A stretch of DNA of 64,000 nucleotides from Limnobacter parvus (GCF_024623725.1 NZ_JANKHG010000018.1:124001-188000); one strand, 5' to 3'; positions 43,995 through 53,207 are shown, counted from the first letter of the stretch. Notes: generated from the sequence alone by a model not told the origin. A program made the numbers and translations.

Positions 43995-44603
43995 ATGGCT
44001 GCTTTAACTGTGCGCCTATCTGATGAAAAACATGCTCGACTGAAGGCGCTAGCCAAGGCGCGTGGCACACCTTTGAATGCGCTAATTGATGAAATGACTA
44101 CGCTGATGTTGGCAGAGTTTGATGCTGAAACCCGATTCCAGGTTCGTGCCATGCGAGGCAAGCAAACACCTGTTGAAGAAGGGCTTCATTTGCTGGCTAA
44201 GGCACGAGGAGATTCCGGTCCCTCCGGAGGGAACTCGCGAGAAATGTTGCATGATAGATCTAAAGAATACATTTCAGCTCCCTTAGAAAAATCAGAACAT
44301 TCCGGGTACTTCTCGTTGGCAAAAACAATTGACGACCGATTCAAGTTCACCTTACACAATCATGTTCACGAAATAATTTTGATCAGTGAAATTTTTGAGA
44401 CGCGACAAGAGGCGGAAAATGCGATAAAAGCTTTTCAGAATGCGTCAAAAAATGAATTTCAAGTTAATATTCGTGCAAAAAAAATAATGGATTTGAAATT
44501 TGGAAGACTTAAGTTCGAAGTCGATGAAGCGATGGCTAAGGAGTCTGCCAGTGCGCTCATAACACGCATAATGAAACTGTCAAAAAACAGCTACATCAAA
44601 TAA
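43995..44603 (+). CDS. RHH antitoxin fused to a YegP (DUF1508) domain
   Basis: A 202-residue protein. Residues 1-50 form a ribbon-helix-helix DNA-binding domain (ALTVRLSDEKHARLKALAKARGTPLNALIDEMTTLMLAEFD), as in CopG/Arc antitoxins, followed by a short linker to ~90. Residues ~103-152 match a DUF1508 (YegP) repeat: SGYFSLAKTIDDRFKFTLHNHVHEIILISEIFETRQEAENAIKAFQNA. The tail 153-202 may be a degenerate second copy. RHH domains usually bind the operator and PIN toxin through a C-terminal tail; here that tail is replaced by a DUF1508 domain. A perfect AGGAGG lies five bases before the ATG. Confidence 0.75.
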   Translation: MAALTVRLSDEKHARLKALAKARGTPLNALIDEMTTLMLAEFDAETRFQVRAMRGKQTPVEEGLHLLAKARGDSGPSGGNSREMLHDRSKEYISAPLEKSEHSGYFSLAKTIDDRFKFTLHNHVHEIILISEIFETRQEAENAIKAFQNASKNEFQVNIRAKKIMDLKFGRLKFEVDEAMAKESASALITRIMKLSKNSYIK

Positions 44604-44610
44604 AGCATAG

Positions 44611-44643
44611 GCCCACACAAAAACCGAAGCTAATTGTGTGGGC
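44611..44643. terminator. Bidirectional terminator between antitoxin and YegP gene
   Basis: GCCCACACAA (44611-44620) pairs perfectly with TTGTGTGGGC (44634-44643), loop of 13 bases, followed by TTAAAAA on the plus strand. It separates two convergent genes. Confidence 0.78.
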
Positions 44644-44650
44644 TTAAAAA

Positions 44651-44986
44651 TTAACTCGTCGAATCCTTCACAGTAGTGGTCTTGCCATTGGTTTTCACCG
44701 ATTCAATCCCGTTGTCGCAAGCCGCCTCCGATGCGTACAACTGGCTGGAGCCAATCACCTGGTGGTTGGCAGCTTTCAAGTTGAAATGGTGCTTGCCATT
44801 GGCAGCCACTTTCTTGTCATACCGTGGAGCATCTCCGCAGTTTTTCTGAACCGATTCAATGCCGTTTTGCGCAGCAGCTTTGGTTTTGTAAAGTTCGCTG
44901 GTCAATATGGTTTCGTGATTGCCTGCCTTCAAAACAAACCGAAACTGGCCGTCGCTGCTGTTGCTCAACTCAAAATAACCTGCCAT
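44651..44986 (-). CDS. YegP/DUF1508 family protein
   Basis: A 111-residue protein of two tandem DUF1508 repeats: GYFELSNSSDGQFRFVLKAGNHETILTSELYKTKAAAQNGIESV and the second with GKHHFNLKAANHQVIGSSQLYASEAACDNGIESV. Function of this family is not established. It is convergent with a toxin-antitoxin pair whose antitoxin carries a related domain; 47 bp and a terminator separate them. ATG start, AGGAG about eight bases upstream. Confidence 0.9.
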   Translation of the reverse strand: MAGYFELSNSSDGQFRFVLKAGNHETILTSELYKTKAAAQNGIESVQKNCGDAPRYDKKVAANGKHHFNLKAANHQVIGSSQLYASEAACDNGIESVKTNGKTTTVKDSTS

Positions 44987-45056
44987 CTCCTGCTCCTTGA
45001 CTTTAAGTTTTTGTAAATGCCATGGGTTAACCCAATGTGGTTATATCACAGGCACA

Positions 45057-46502
45057 TTACTCCTTAAAGGCCACTTGCTCGGCATCAAAGCCACCGCCCA
45101 ACGCACGAATCATGGCCAGCGTGGCACCTTGCTGGCTTTGCCATGCAGACGCCCAACTGAGCTGTGCATTCAGCAAATTGCGTTGCGCGTCCAGCAGCTC
45201 AAGCTGATTGGCCACGCCATTGTCGACGCGCAATTGCGCCAAGCGTACCACCTGGGTCAGGGTTTGAACTTGTTCCTGGCGGGCCTGCAAGCGCTCGCGG
45301 GCTTCACGCTGCGCCACAATGGCGTCGTAAATTTCCTGGAATGCGGTGCGAATACCAGCCTCGTACTGCAACACTGATTGGTTGCGGCGTGCCACCGCGC
45401 CATCCCGTTCATCAAACAGGCGACCTGCCTGAAAAATCGGTTGGGTAATTTGGGTCTGAAAACTCCAAATGCGCGCTGGACCACTGAACAAGTCGCTCAA
45501 ATCTGCACTTTCACGGCCACCAAATGCACTCAAACCGATGGTAGGGAAAAACGCTTTGCGGGCTGCTTCCAAGTTGGCTTCTCCAGCCAGCAATTGCTGT
45601 TCGGCAGCAGCCAGATCAGGTCGACGCAACAACAATTCTGAAGGTGTGTCTTCGGGCAAAATAAACAGCTTGGTGAGTTGCAGGTTGTCAACCGCCAAAG
45701 CAGGCAGTTCGGGCATGTTGCCACCCACCACCACAGCCAGCGCGTTTTGCGCACGGGCCAATTGTTCGCGGGTGTCTGGTAGTTGCGCGCGCACAGCCAA
45801 CAGCTCGGCTTCGGTTTGGCGCAATTGCAGTTCATTGCTCAAGCCCACGTCGTAGCGCTGTTTGGCCAGTTTGTAGGCTGAATCACGGCTTTCCAGCGTT
45901 TGCTCAAGCACCTTCACTTGCAGGCCCAATACGCGCACCTGGGTGTACAGCGACGCCGTTGTGGCCGCCACACTTAAGCGCACGCCCCGCACGTTGTAAC
46001 CCTGCTGCATGAAGCCGGCACGTGCTGCATCTTCCAGTGCGCCGATTCGGCCCCACAGGTCAAGTTCCCAGGTAGCACCGATGCCCAACTGTTGGTTCTC
46101 ATACACATTTTGGCCGCCAAACACGGGCACATTTCCAGCCTGTGAAGGGCGATTGCGGCCCGTGGTGAACTGGCCAAAAATTGAAGGCCACTGTTGCGAC
46201 TTGGCAATACCCAGCGCAGCACCCGCTTCATTCAATCGCTCATTGGCCAAGCGCACATCGGTGTTGTTTTGCAGGGCTTGCTCAACCAACGTGGTCAAGG
46301 TTTTGTCGCCCAACAACAACCACCAGGCTTCATTTTGAACCGTGTCGATGCCAACGCCCTTGGCGTTCTCGGGCACTTCCACCTGCATGGGCTGCTCGGG
46401 TTTGCCCTGGAATTTTTCCAGCAAAGGAATGCTGGATGCACAACCCGAAAGTGTAAGTGCCAATCCCATTGCGATGGCAGTTTTCGGCAGGGCTTTAAAC
46501 AT
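45057..46502 (-). CDS. RND efflux outer membrane factor (OprM/NodT family)
   Basis: About 481 residues. Lipobox TLSGC; two OEP repeats with WWLLLGDKTLTTLVEQALQNNTDVRLANERLNEAGAALGIAKSQQWPSI and GATWELDLWGRIGALEDAARAGF, and LLLRRPDLAAAEQQLLAGEANLEAARKAFFPTIGLSAFGG. It forms the outer-membrane exit duct of the tripartite pump. The ATG before FKALPKTAIAMGL is chosen; it overlaps the pump gene end by 8 bp. Third gene of the operon MFP-RND-OMF. Confidence 0.95.
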   Translation of the reverse strand: MFKALPKTAIAMGLALTLSGCASSIPLLEKFQGKPEQPMQVEVPENAKGVGIDTVQNEAWWLLLGDKTLTTLVEQALQNNTDVRLANERLNEAGAALGIAKSQQWPSIFGQFTTGRNRPSQAGNVPVFGGQNVYENQQLGIGATWELDLWGRIGALEDAARAGFMQQGYNVRGVRLSVAATTASLYTQVRVLGLQVKVLEQTLESRDSAYKLAKQRYDVGLSNELQLRQTEAELLAVRAQLPDTREQLARAQNALAVVVGGNMPELPALAVDNLQLTKLFILPEDTPSELLLRRPDLAAAEQQLLAGEANLEAARKAFFPTIGLSAFGGRESADLSDLFSGPARIWSFQTQITQPIFQAGRLFDERDGAVARRNQSVLQYEAGIRTAFQEIYDAIVAQREARERLQARQEQVQTLTQVVRLAQLRVDNGVANQLELLDAQRNLLNAQLSWASAWQSQQGATLAMIRALGGGFDAEQVAFKE

Positions 46503-49500
46503 GCTCGCCCCCTTTGTTTGTTGAATTTTGATTGGATGAATCATTTGCTTCCTCTTCATCACCATGGTGTCGTCCACCTTTTTCACCGCGATCAATCAAG
46601 CGGTAAAACAGGGGCACAAAGAAAATGGCCAACAGCGTGGCGGCAGTCATGCCACCCATCACGCCAGTACCTACTGCTGCCCGCGCACCGGCACCCGCAC
46701 CGCTGGAAAACGCCAGCGGAACAACGCCCAGAATAAACGCAAACGAGGTCATCAAGATTGGGCGGAAGCGCAAACGGGCCGCTTCCAGTGAAGCCTCCAG
46801 AGCGCTCATGCCTTCCTCGCGCTTCAGCACCGCGAATTCCACAATCAAGATTGCATTCTTCGCGGCCAAGCCCAGCAGGGTAACCAAACCAATCTGGAAG
46901 TACACGTCATTGGTCATGTCGCGCATCCACACCGCCAACAATGCACCGAACAGACCAAATGGCATGGCCAGCAACACCGAAAACGGCAAAGTCCACTTTT
47001 CATATTGAGCTGCCAGAATCAGGAACACCATGAGTGCCCCCAAAACAAGCGCAAAGCTGGATGAACCTGCTGAACGTTTTTCCTGAAATGAAGCACCGGA
47101 AAAATCGTAGCTGAAATCATTGGGCAATACCTCTGCCGCAATGTCTTCAATCGCTTGAATGGCCTCGCCTGAACTTACACCGGGCGCGCCGCTTCCCAGC
47201 AACTTCACCGCTGGTAGATTGTTAAAACGCTCTAAAGTTTCCGGACCTTGCGAAAACTCTACTTTTGCAAAGGCTGAAATCGGGATCATCTCGCCTTTGT
47301 TGGAACGCACATACATATTGCCAATGTCGGTTGGGCTTTTGCGGTATTGCGCATCGGCCGACATCAACACCTGCCAGGTACGGCCAAACTTGTTGAAGTC
47401 GTTCACATAGTAAGTACCCAAGCTTGCAGACAAGGTGTCGAACACTTCATTGATGTTCACGCCCATGGCGCGCGCACGTTCGCGGTCGACGTCTACATAC
47501 AACTGCGGGGTGCCTGGGCGCCACAGGGTTTGCACGCCCGCCAAACGTGGGTCGGAATTGGCTTTGGCAATGAATGCATTCATGACTTTCGCCAGTTCTG
47601 CAGGCCCGCCTTCACCCCGGTTTTGAATATAAAACTCAAAACCACCGGCATTGCCCAAACCGAAAATGGGTGGTGGGGCAAAGGCCAACACCAAACCTTC
47701 CTGAATGCCCGCAGTGCGGCCAAACAACTCACCCACCAAATCAGTGGTCACGGCCTCGCGGTCGTCCCAATGGCGCTGGGTTACAAACATGGTTGCGGCG
47801 TTGTTTTTAAAGCTGCCGCCCAAAAAGTCGAAACCCGTGAATGCCACTGAATACTCGTTGGCTGGGTTGGCGGCCACCGCATCCACCACTTCGGCCACCA
47901 CTTTGTCGGTGCGCTGCAAGGTTGCGCCATCGGGCAGAAATACTGCAGCAATAAAGTAGCCCTGGTCTTCATCGGGTACCAGCGAACCGGGTGTGGCTTT
48001 AAACAAGCCGGCGGTCACCACCAGCATCACCAGAAACAAGCCAATGCCAATGGCGGGGCGCATGCTGATGAACTTCACGCCACCTACATATTTGGTGGTA
48101 ACGCGGCCAAACCAGTCATTAAACCAGGTGAAAAACTTGCCCGGTTTTTTGTGCTCATGCTTCAGCAGCAATACACACAAAGCGGGCGTCAGCGTAAGCG
48201 CCACAATGCCGGAAACAATCACCGCAATCGCAATCGTGATCGCAAATTGCCGGTACAGCTCGCCAGTCAGCCCACCCAGGAAGCCAATTGGAATAAACAC
48301 CGCCGAGAGCACCAACACAATCGCAATCACTGGCCCTGTTACTTCCTGCATGGCCTTGATTGCCGCTTTGCGCGCGCCCAAGCCCTCTTCATGCATAATC
48401 CGCTCAACGTTTTCCAGCACCACAATGGCATCGTCGACCACAATACCAATGGCCAGCACCATGCCGAAAAGCGTCAAGGTGTTGATGGAATAACCCAGCA
48501 CATACAGGCCAGCAAACGCGCCCAGCAATGAAACCGGTACCGCCAAAATTGGTATCAAGGTAGCGCGCCAGTTTTGCAAAAACACATACACCACGATGAA
48601 CACCAAAATCATCGCTTCAATCAGGGTTTTCACAACTTCCCGAATCGACACTTCCACAAAGCGGGTGGTGTCGTAGGGCACAGCGTAATCCAGCCCTTCC
48701 GGAAAATCGGCAGCAATTTCATCGACAGTGCCTTTCACGGTTTGCGCCACTTCAAGCGCGTTGGCACCCGGCTGCAAGAACACGCCCACCAGCGTGGCAG
48801 GCTTGCCGTTGATGCGGCCGGTGAAGTCGTAATCTTTCGATCCAAGTTCCACGCGGGCAACATCTTTCAAGCGCAAGGACGACCCGTCTTCATTCACCCG
48901 AATCAGCACATTCTCGAATTCTGCTACCTCTTGCAAGCGGCCTTGCGTGGTAATGGTGTACACCAACTCTTGACCGTTATTCGTGGGCGCCTGGCCCACC
49001 TTGCCGGCTGCAAACTGCGCGTTTTGTTCATTCAATGCGGCGGCAATGTCGCCTGCAGTCAGTTTCAGCTGGGCCATGCGGTCGGGCTTGATCCAAACGC
49101 GCATGGCGTAGTCTTTCGCCCCAAAAATTTGCACGTTGGTGGTGCCAGGAATTCGCTTGATGCGGTCCAGCACATTCAGGGTTACGTAATTCGAGGTGTA
49201 AAAGTCATCGAACCTGCCATCTTCAGAATAAAACGCCAACACTTGCAAGAACGAGGACGAGCCCTTGTTGACCGTCACGCCCTGCCTGCGCACTTCTTGC
49301 GGCAGAATATTTTCCACTTGCTTCACGCGATTGTTCACGTTCAGCGCAGCCTGGTCTGGGTCGGTGCCAATCTCGAACGTCACCATGATTTCAACCACGC
49401 CACTGCTGGCCGAAGTTGAACTCATGTACATCATGTCTTCCACACCGTTGATGGCGTTTTCAATTGGCGCTGCCACAGTGCTTGCAATCACCTCTGCAGA

Positions 49501-49659
49501 TGCACCGGGGTAAATAGCACGAACTTGCACCACAGGCGGTGCAATTTCAGGGTACTGGGCAATTGGCAAACCACGCATGGCGGCCAAACCTGCCAGCATG
49601 ATGAAAATCGACAACACAGCCGCAAACACAGGCCGGTCGATAAAGAATTTGGAAAACAT
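46495..49659 (-). CDS. AcrB/MexB-type RND multidrug transporter
   Basis: A 1054-residue HAE1 pump with 12 membrane helices. The proton-relay aspartates are in GIVVDDAIVVLENVERIM, and the N-terminus MFSKFFIDRPVFAAVLSIFIMLAGLAAMRGLPIAQYPEIAPP is typical. Porter-domain motifs (GASAEVIASTVAAPIENAINGVEDMMYMSS) are intact. C-terminal tail is rich in His/Asp/Glu and variable. It exports hydrophobic drugs, dyes or solvents; substrate specificity cannot be read from sequence. It is 11 bp after the fusion-protein gene. Confidence 0.96.
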   Translation of the reverse strand: MFSKFFIDRPVFAAVLSIFIMLAGLAAMRGLPIAQYPEIAPPVVQVRAIYPGASAEVIASTVAAPIENAINGVEDMMYMSSTSASSGVVEIMVTFEIGTDPDQAALNVNNRVKQVENILPQEVRRQGVTVNKGSSSFLQVLAFYSEDGRFDDFYTSNYVTLNVLDRIKRIPGTTNVQIFGAKDYAMRVWIKPDRMAQLKLTAGDIAAALNEQNAQFAAGKVGQAPTNNGQELVYTITTQGRLQEVAEFENVLIRVNEDGSSLRLKDVARVELGSKDYDFTGRINGKPATLVGVFLQPGANALEVAQTVKGTVDEIAADFPEGLDYAVPYDTTRFVEVSIREVVKTLIEAMILVFIVVYVFLQNWRATLIPILAVPVSLLGAFAGLYVLGYSINTLTLFGMVLAIGIVVDDAIVVLENVERIMHEEGLGARKAAIKAMQEVTGPVIAIVLVLSAVFIPIGFLGGLTGELYRQFAITIAIAVIVSGIVALTLTPALCVLLLKHEHKKPGKFFTWFNDWFGRVTTKYVGGVKFISMRPAIGIGLFLVMLVVTAGLFKATPGSLVPDEDQGYFIAAVFLPDGATLQRTDKVVAEVVDAVAANPANEYSVAFTGFDFLGGSFKNNAATMFVTQRHWDDREAVTTDLVGELFGRTAGIQEGLVLAFAPPPIFGLGNAGGFEFYIQNRGEGGPAELAKVMNAFIAKANSDPRLAGVQTLWRPGTPQLYVDVDRERARAMGVNINEVFDTLSASLGTYYVNDFNKFGRTWQVLMSADAQYRKSPTDIGNMYVRSNKGEMIPISAFAKVEFSQGPETLERFNNLPAVKLLGSGAPGVSSGEAIQAIEDIAAEVLPNDFSYDFSGASFQEKRSAGSSSFALVLGALMVFLILAAQYEKWTLPFSVLLAMPFGLFGALLAVWMRDMTNDVYFQIGLVTLLGLAAKNAILIVEFAVLKREEGMSALEASLEAARLRFRPILMTSFAFILGVVPLAFSSGAGAGARAAVGTGVMGGMTAATLLAIFFVPLFYRLIDRGEKGGRHHGDEEEANDSSNQNSTNKGGEHV

Positions 49660-49670
49660 GAATCGACCCC

Positions 49671-50939
49671 TTACTGCTTCGGTTCAGTGGTTGGCGCTGC
49701 AGGTTCTGCAGGTTTTGCAACCTCAGGCTGGTTCTCGCTGCCTTCCATTACCGGCTTTACAGGTGCACCGGGTGGCGCTTTCATAAAACCATCGGTCATC
49801 ACTTTGTCGCCGGCGGCCAAGCCTTTGGTCACAATCCATTGGTCGCCCATCCATTGGGCTACTTCCACCGGGCGGGGTGCCACGGTGTTTTCCGGGCTAA
49901 CTGTCATCACCACTTTTCCGCCTTCCGGGTTCTCAAGCACAGCGCGTTGTGGCAAAAGCACCGCATCTTTCTGTACTGCACCGCTTATCCGCACGCGCAC
50001 AAACTGCCCTGGGCTTAACACTTCCCGCTCGTTGACCAGCACAGCGCGTGCGTCCACCGTGCCAGTGGCCGGGTTCACACGCACGTCTTGAAAACCAAGC
50101 TTGGCTTTGAAACCCATGGGCTGGCCATCAGCCCCAAGCACCTCAACCACCAAATCGCCGGTGGGCAAATTCACTGCCCCACTGGCCAGCCCTTTTCTAA
50201 GCTGCTCATGGTCTTTTTGAGGAATACCAAAATTCACGTACACCTGGTCAATCTGCGTAACCGTGGTCAGCAATTCGGAAGGGCCGGAAACAAAGCTGCC
50301 TTCTGAATACAGCGAACGACTTGCAAAACCATTCACAGGCGACTCAACGCGGGCATATTCAAGGTTCAAACGCGCTGCGCGCACCGCTGCGCTGGCCACC
50401 AACACATCGGCCTTGGCCACTTCAAACGCGGATTGCGCACCATCCAGTTCCGATTGCGAAACCGCTTTGCTTTCTGCCAAGGGCATCACGCGCTTGTAAT
50501 CACGTTCGGCCTGCGCTGCGCGTACTTTTGCAGCGTTTTCATCAGCCAAGGCACGGGCCAATGCGGTTTGGTAAGGGGCGTTGTCCAGGCTGTACAACGA
50601 TTGGCCTTTTTTCACCCGGCCACCTTCTTCAAACAGGCGGCGCTCGATAATACCCGCCACTCGAGCGCGAATTTCAACCTCGCGCAAACCCGCAATTTGT
50701 GCCGGGTATTCGTAGGTCAGTTCAAGTTGTTGGGTTTTTACCTCGACCACAGGCACGGGTGCGGCTTGGCCAGCACCCGGGCCACCGGGTGCCTGCGCAT
50801 CGGCGCCTTGGCCACAGCCCAGCAACAGTGCGCCGGACAAAACAGTCACCAGCAACGCGGGCAGAAGGGTTACCCCTGCGAATGCGCGGCTGTAGGAAGA
50901 AGCTTGAGTTTGCTTTAGATTCAATGGCTTGCTGTGCAT
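49671..50939 (-). CDS. RND membrane fusion protein (AcrA/MexA family)
   Basis: A 422-residue periplasmic adaptor with a lipobox LLLGC. Lipoyl half-domains flank a helical hairpin (SLDNAPYQTALARALADENAAKVRAAQAERDYKRVMPLAESKAVSQSELDGAQSAFEVAKADV), then VNFGIPQKDHEQLRKGLASG, and the barrel and membrane-proximal domains. First gene of the efflux operon; its promoter shares the 105-bp region with the divergent TetR gene and an AcrR-type operator. Confidence 0.95.
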   Translation of the reverse strand: MHSKPLNLKQTQASSYSRAFAGVTLLPALLVTVLSGALLLGCGQGADAQAPGGPGAGQAAPVPVVEVKTQQLELTYEYPAQIAGLREVEIRARVAGIIERRLFEEGGRVKKGQSLYSLDNAPYQTALARALADENAAKVRAAQAERDYKRVMPLAESKAVSQSELDGAQSAFEVAKADVLVASAAVRAARLNLEYARVESPVNGFASRSLYSEGSFVSGPSELLTTVTQIDQVYVNFGIPQKDHEQLRKGLASGAVNLPTGDLVVEVLGADGQPMGFKAKLGFQDVRVNPATGTVDARAVLVNEREVLSPGQFVRVRISGAVQKDAVLLPQRAVLENPEGGKVVMTVSPENTVAPRPVEVAQWMGDQWIVTKGLAAGDKVMTDGFMKAPPGAPVKPVMEGSENQPEVAKPAEPAAPTTEPKQ

Positions 50940-51006
50940 GATGTGTGCCCTGTACTATCCTTGTGGGAATTTTTCGGCTTGATTTAATGACTGAGAAGTC
51001 AGATAA

Positions 51007-51030
51007 TACATACATACATGAGTGTATGTA
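51007..51030. promoter_or_regulatory. AcrR-type operator in the efflux/TetR divergent region
   Basis: A 24-bp inverted repeat with arms TACATACAT (51007-51015) and GTGTATGTA (51022-51030). The arms match the known E. coli AcrR operator (TACATACAT...ATGTATGTA) at nearly every base and with the same 24-bp span. It lies between the efflux operon and the TetR-family gene, so binding would repress both. Confidence 0.85.
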
Positions 51031-51044
51031 AATAACTTTGTAAA

Positions 51045-51680
51045 TTGGCGACAACGATTGTGGTAAGAAAAACGAAAGAAGAAGCGCAAGAAACACGCAA
51101 CCTGATTCTGGACACGGCTGAAGCTGTGTTCTCAGAAAAAGGCGTGTCCAGAACCACGCTGAACGACATTGCCAAGGCTGCTGAACTAACGCGGGGCGCC
51201 ATTTACTGGCACTTCAAAAACAAGGCCGACCTGTTCGATGCCATGTTACAGCGCGTGATATTGCCAATGGATGAATTTATTGCGACACCCGACCTGCACC
51301 CCGAGCAACAACCCTTGGCGTACCTGCGCATTAGGTCCATGCATGTGGTGCGCACTTTGGCTGAAAACCCGCAAATTCAACGCGTGTTCGACATCGTGAT
51401 GCACAAAACCGAAATGGTCGACGACATGCTGCCCATTCGCGACATGCACTTGGAAACCATTCAAGGCTGTCTGCAGACCATTGAAACCGACTTTCAGGCA
51501 GCCATTGACAAGGGCGATCTACCTGCACACATCAATGCCCGCCGTGCGGCGATTGGCCTGCACTCGCTGATCGACGGCTTGTTTGCGAACTACGTGCTAA
51601 GCCCTGAATTGTTCGATTTGATGGAACAGGCGGAATTCACGATCGACAACTACCTGTTCGGCCTTGCCAATCGAAAGTAA
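51045..51680 (+). CDS. TetR-family repressor (AcrR/TtgR type)
   Basis: A 211-residue repressor of the RND operon. N-terminal HTH: VRKTKEEAQETRNLILDTAEAVFSEKGVSRTTLNDIAKAAELTRGAIYWHFKNKADLFDAML is close to AcrR/TtgR; the C-terminal ligand pocket domain is ARRAAIGLHSLIDGLFANYVLSPELFDL. The start is a TTG with no clear ribosome-binding site; GTG at 51060 or 51063 gives the more usual VRKTKEEA N-terminus. Divergent from the pump operon over a shared operator, so autoregulated. Confidence 0.9.
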   Translation: MATTIVVRKTKEEAQETRNLILDTAEAVFSEKGVSRTTLNDIAKAAELTRGAIYWHFKNKADLFDAMLQRVILPMDEFIATPDLHPEQQPLAYLRIRSMHVVRTLAENPQIQRVFDIVMHKTEMVDDMLPIRDMHLETIQGCLQTIETDFQAAIDKGDLPAHINARRAAIGLHSLIDGLFANYVLSPELFDLMEQAEFTIDNYLFGLANRK

Positions 51681-51694
51681 TCAGTTTCCATTGT

Positions 51695-52384
51695 TTAAAC
51701 CCGACCAGTCACCGGAATACCGGCGCCGTTAATGTCGCGTGCTGCATCAGAAATCAAAAACGCGATAATGCCGGCCAGCGATTCGGGTGTTACCCAGTCG
51801 GCCGGGTTTGCGTCCGGCATGGCTTCGCGATTGGCTGGCGTATCCAGAATGCTGGGCAATACTGCATTGGCTCGAACGCCCAAATGCTTGTTCTCCGCTG
51901 CAAGTGCCTCGGTTAAACGCAGCACTGCAGATTTTGCAGCCGCATAAGCACCCATGCCTTCGGCGGCCTTGCCTGCAGCGGCCGCGCCAATGTTCACCAG
52001 CACGCCACTTTGTTGCGCTTGAAACTGCGGCAATATGGCCTGGCACATGTTCACCGCGGTTTGTACATTCATGGCGTACTGCGTGTTCCAAGTGTCCAGG
52101 CTACTGTCCACTTGGCGTTCCCACACAAAACCACCTGCGATGTTTACCACCGCATCAATTTGCCCAAAATATTCCCAAGCTTGGGCCACCACTTCGTCGG
52201 CGTGCTCGGGCAAAGTTAAATCGACATTGCCGATCGACACTGCATCGCCCTCGCCGTCCCAATCGGGCTGCTTCAAATCAACCAACAACAGGCGGTAGCC
52301 CAAGTTTCCCAAATGGGCAGCCACAGCTTGTCCCAAATTGCCTGCCGCGCCTGTCACGATAGCCACCGGGCTGTTGATACTCAT
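51695..52384 (-). CDS. Short-chain dehydrogenase/reductase
   Basis: A 229-residue classical SDR: cofactor motif TGAAGNLGQAVA near the N-terminus, NIAGG, and the catalytic YAAAK (about residue 155) with the preceding Ser position in LVNIGAAAAGK occupied by Gly/Ala, so the catalytic serine may be absent or shifted. The C-terminus is IAFLISDAARDINGAGIPVTGRV. Substrate unknown. Convergent with the TetR gene, 14 bp apart. Confidence 0.88.
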   Translation of the reverse strand: MSINSPVAIVTGAAGNLGQAVAAHLGNLGYRLLLVDLKQPDWDGEGDAVSIGNVDLTLPEHADEVVAQAWEYFGQIDAVVNIAGGFVWERQVDSSLDTWNTQYAMNVQTAVNMCQAILPQFQAQQSGVLVNIGAAAAGKAAEGMGAYAAAKSAVLRLTEALAAENKHLGVRANAVLPSILDTPANREAMPDANPADWVTPESLAGIIAFLISDAARDINGAGIPVTGRV

Positions 52385-52496
52385 TCGAATTGACTCCTTT
52401 CATATGCGCCGTATTCGCCCTATTTTGCCACGACCGCACCCATTTCACGCCCCCACCCGCTTTGAATACCCCCTTTAAGGGCAACGCATTGGTGCA

Positions 52497-53177
52497 ATGT
52501 TGAAAGACCCCAAAACTGCCGTTCTACAAACATCAACGGAGTTTTTGGAGCATGCGATGTGGAACGGTTTGTTTTTTGGTTTGGTCAATTTGTTCACGCC
52601 CCAGGCCAGCCTGCCCGACACGGCCACCATGCAACAGGAAATTCGACAGTTTGCGCAGGTGTACGCAATCGACACCAGGCGCATTCATGTGCGTGAAAGC
52701 ACCATGAACAACCCCTCACCATTTTTGACCAACAGTGGAGTCAAGGCCTGCGTGCTGCATGTGAATCAGCATGCTGATGCCAAACGCGTGTGGTCGCATT
52801 TTCTGGATTCGGGCCATGAAGGAATGGAGGCTGCATTTCTGGCTTTCACTTCAGCCCATGAACTGACACACTGCTTGATGTCCGAGAAAGGAAAACGCGT
52901 TGAGTCAAAAAAGGCGCTTGAAGCGTACCTGGGTGTTCAGTTCAAAAACAATGTTCATTTTGAGGAAACCTTGGCCGACCTGGTGGGTTTGGCATACGTA
53001 GCCAAAGTCGCGCCTGAAGCATTCGAGGTAATCTACAAAAGGGTGAAGTCTATTCGCACCGATTTCTCGAATCGCGACCCTGAGCACGACAGCGCAGCAG
53101 CGCTAAGGCCAGACAGTATCGCTTTTGCAGACAGCATGCTGACCAAAGCCGGTGCGCTTCAGCTGGCAGCGAACTGA
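52497..53177 (+). CDS. Solitary HExxH protein, probable zinc metallopeptidase
   Basis: A 226-residue protein that I cannot place in a named family. It has a zinc-binding HELTH motif in FTSAHELTHCLMSE (about residues 121-134), followed by an acidic third-ligand candidate in HFEETLADLVGLAYV, as in gluzincin peptidases. No signal peptide, so cytoplasmic. N-terminal part (LLKDPKTAVLQTSTEFLEHAMW) is unremarkable. The gene stands alone with a strong terminator downstream. Confidence 0.7.
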   Translation: MLKDPKTAVLQTSTEFLEHAMWNGLFFGLVNLFTPQASLPDTATMQQEIRQFAQVYAIDTRRIHVRESTMNNPSPFLTNSGVKACVLHVNQHADAKRVWSHFLDSGHEGMEAAFLAFTSAHELTHCLMSEKGKRVESKKALEAYLGVQFKNNVHFEETLADLVGLAYVAKVAPEAFEVIYKRVKSIRTDFSNRDPEHDSAAALRPDSIAFADSMLTKAGALQLAAN

Positions 53178-53181
53178 ATGC

Positions 53182-53207
53182 AAAAAGGCACCCCGAAGGG
53201 TGCCTTT
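53182..53207 (+). terminator. Rho-independent terminator of the HExxH gene
   Basis: GGCACCC-CGAA-GGGTGCC followed by TTTT, immediately after the gene stop. The stem is nearly the same as that of the amtB terminator, with one extra G-C pair. Confidence 0.9.
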
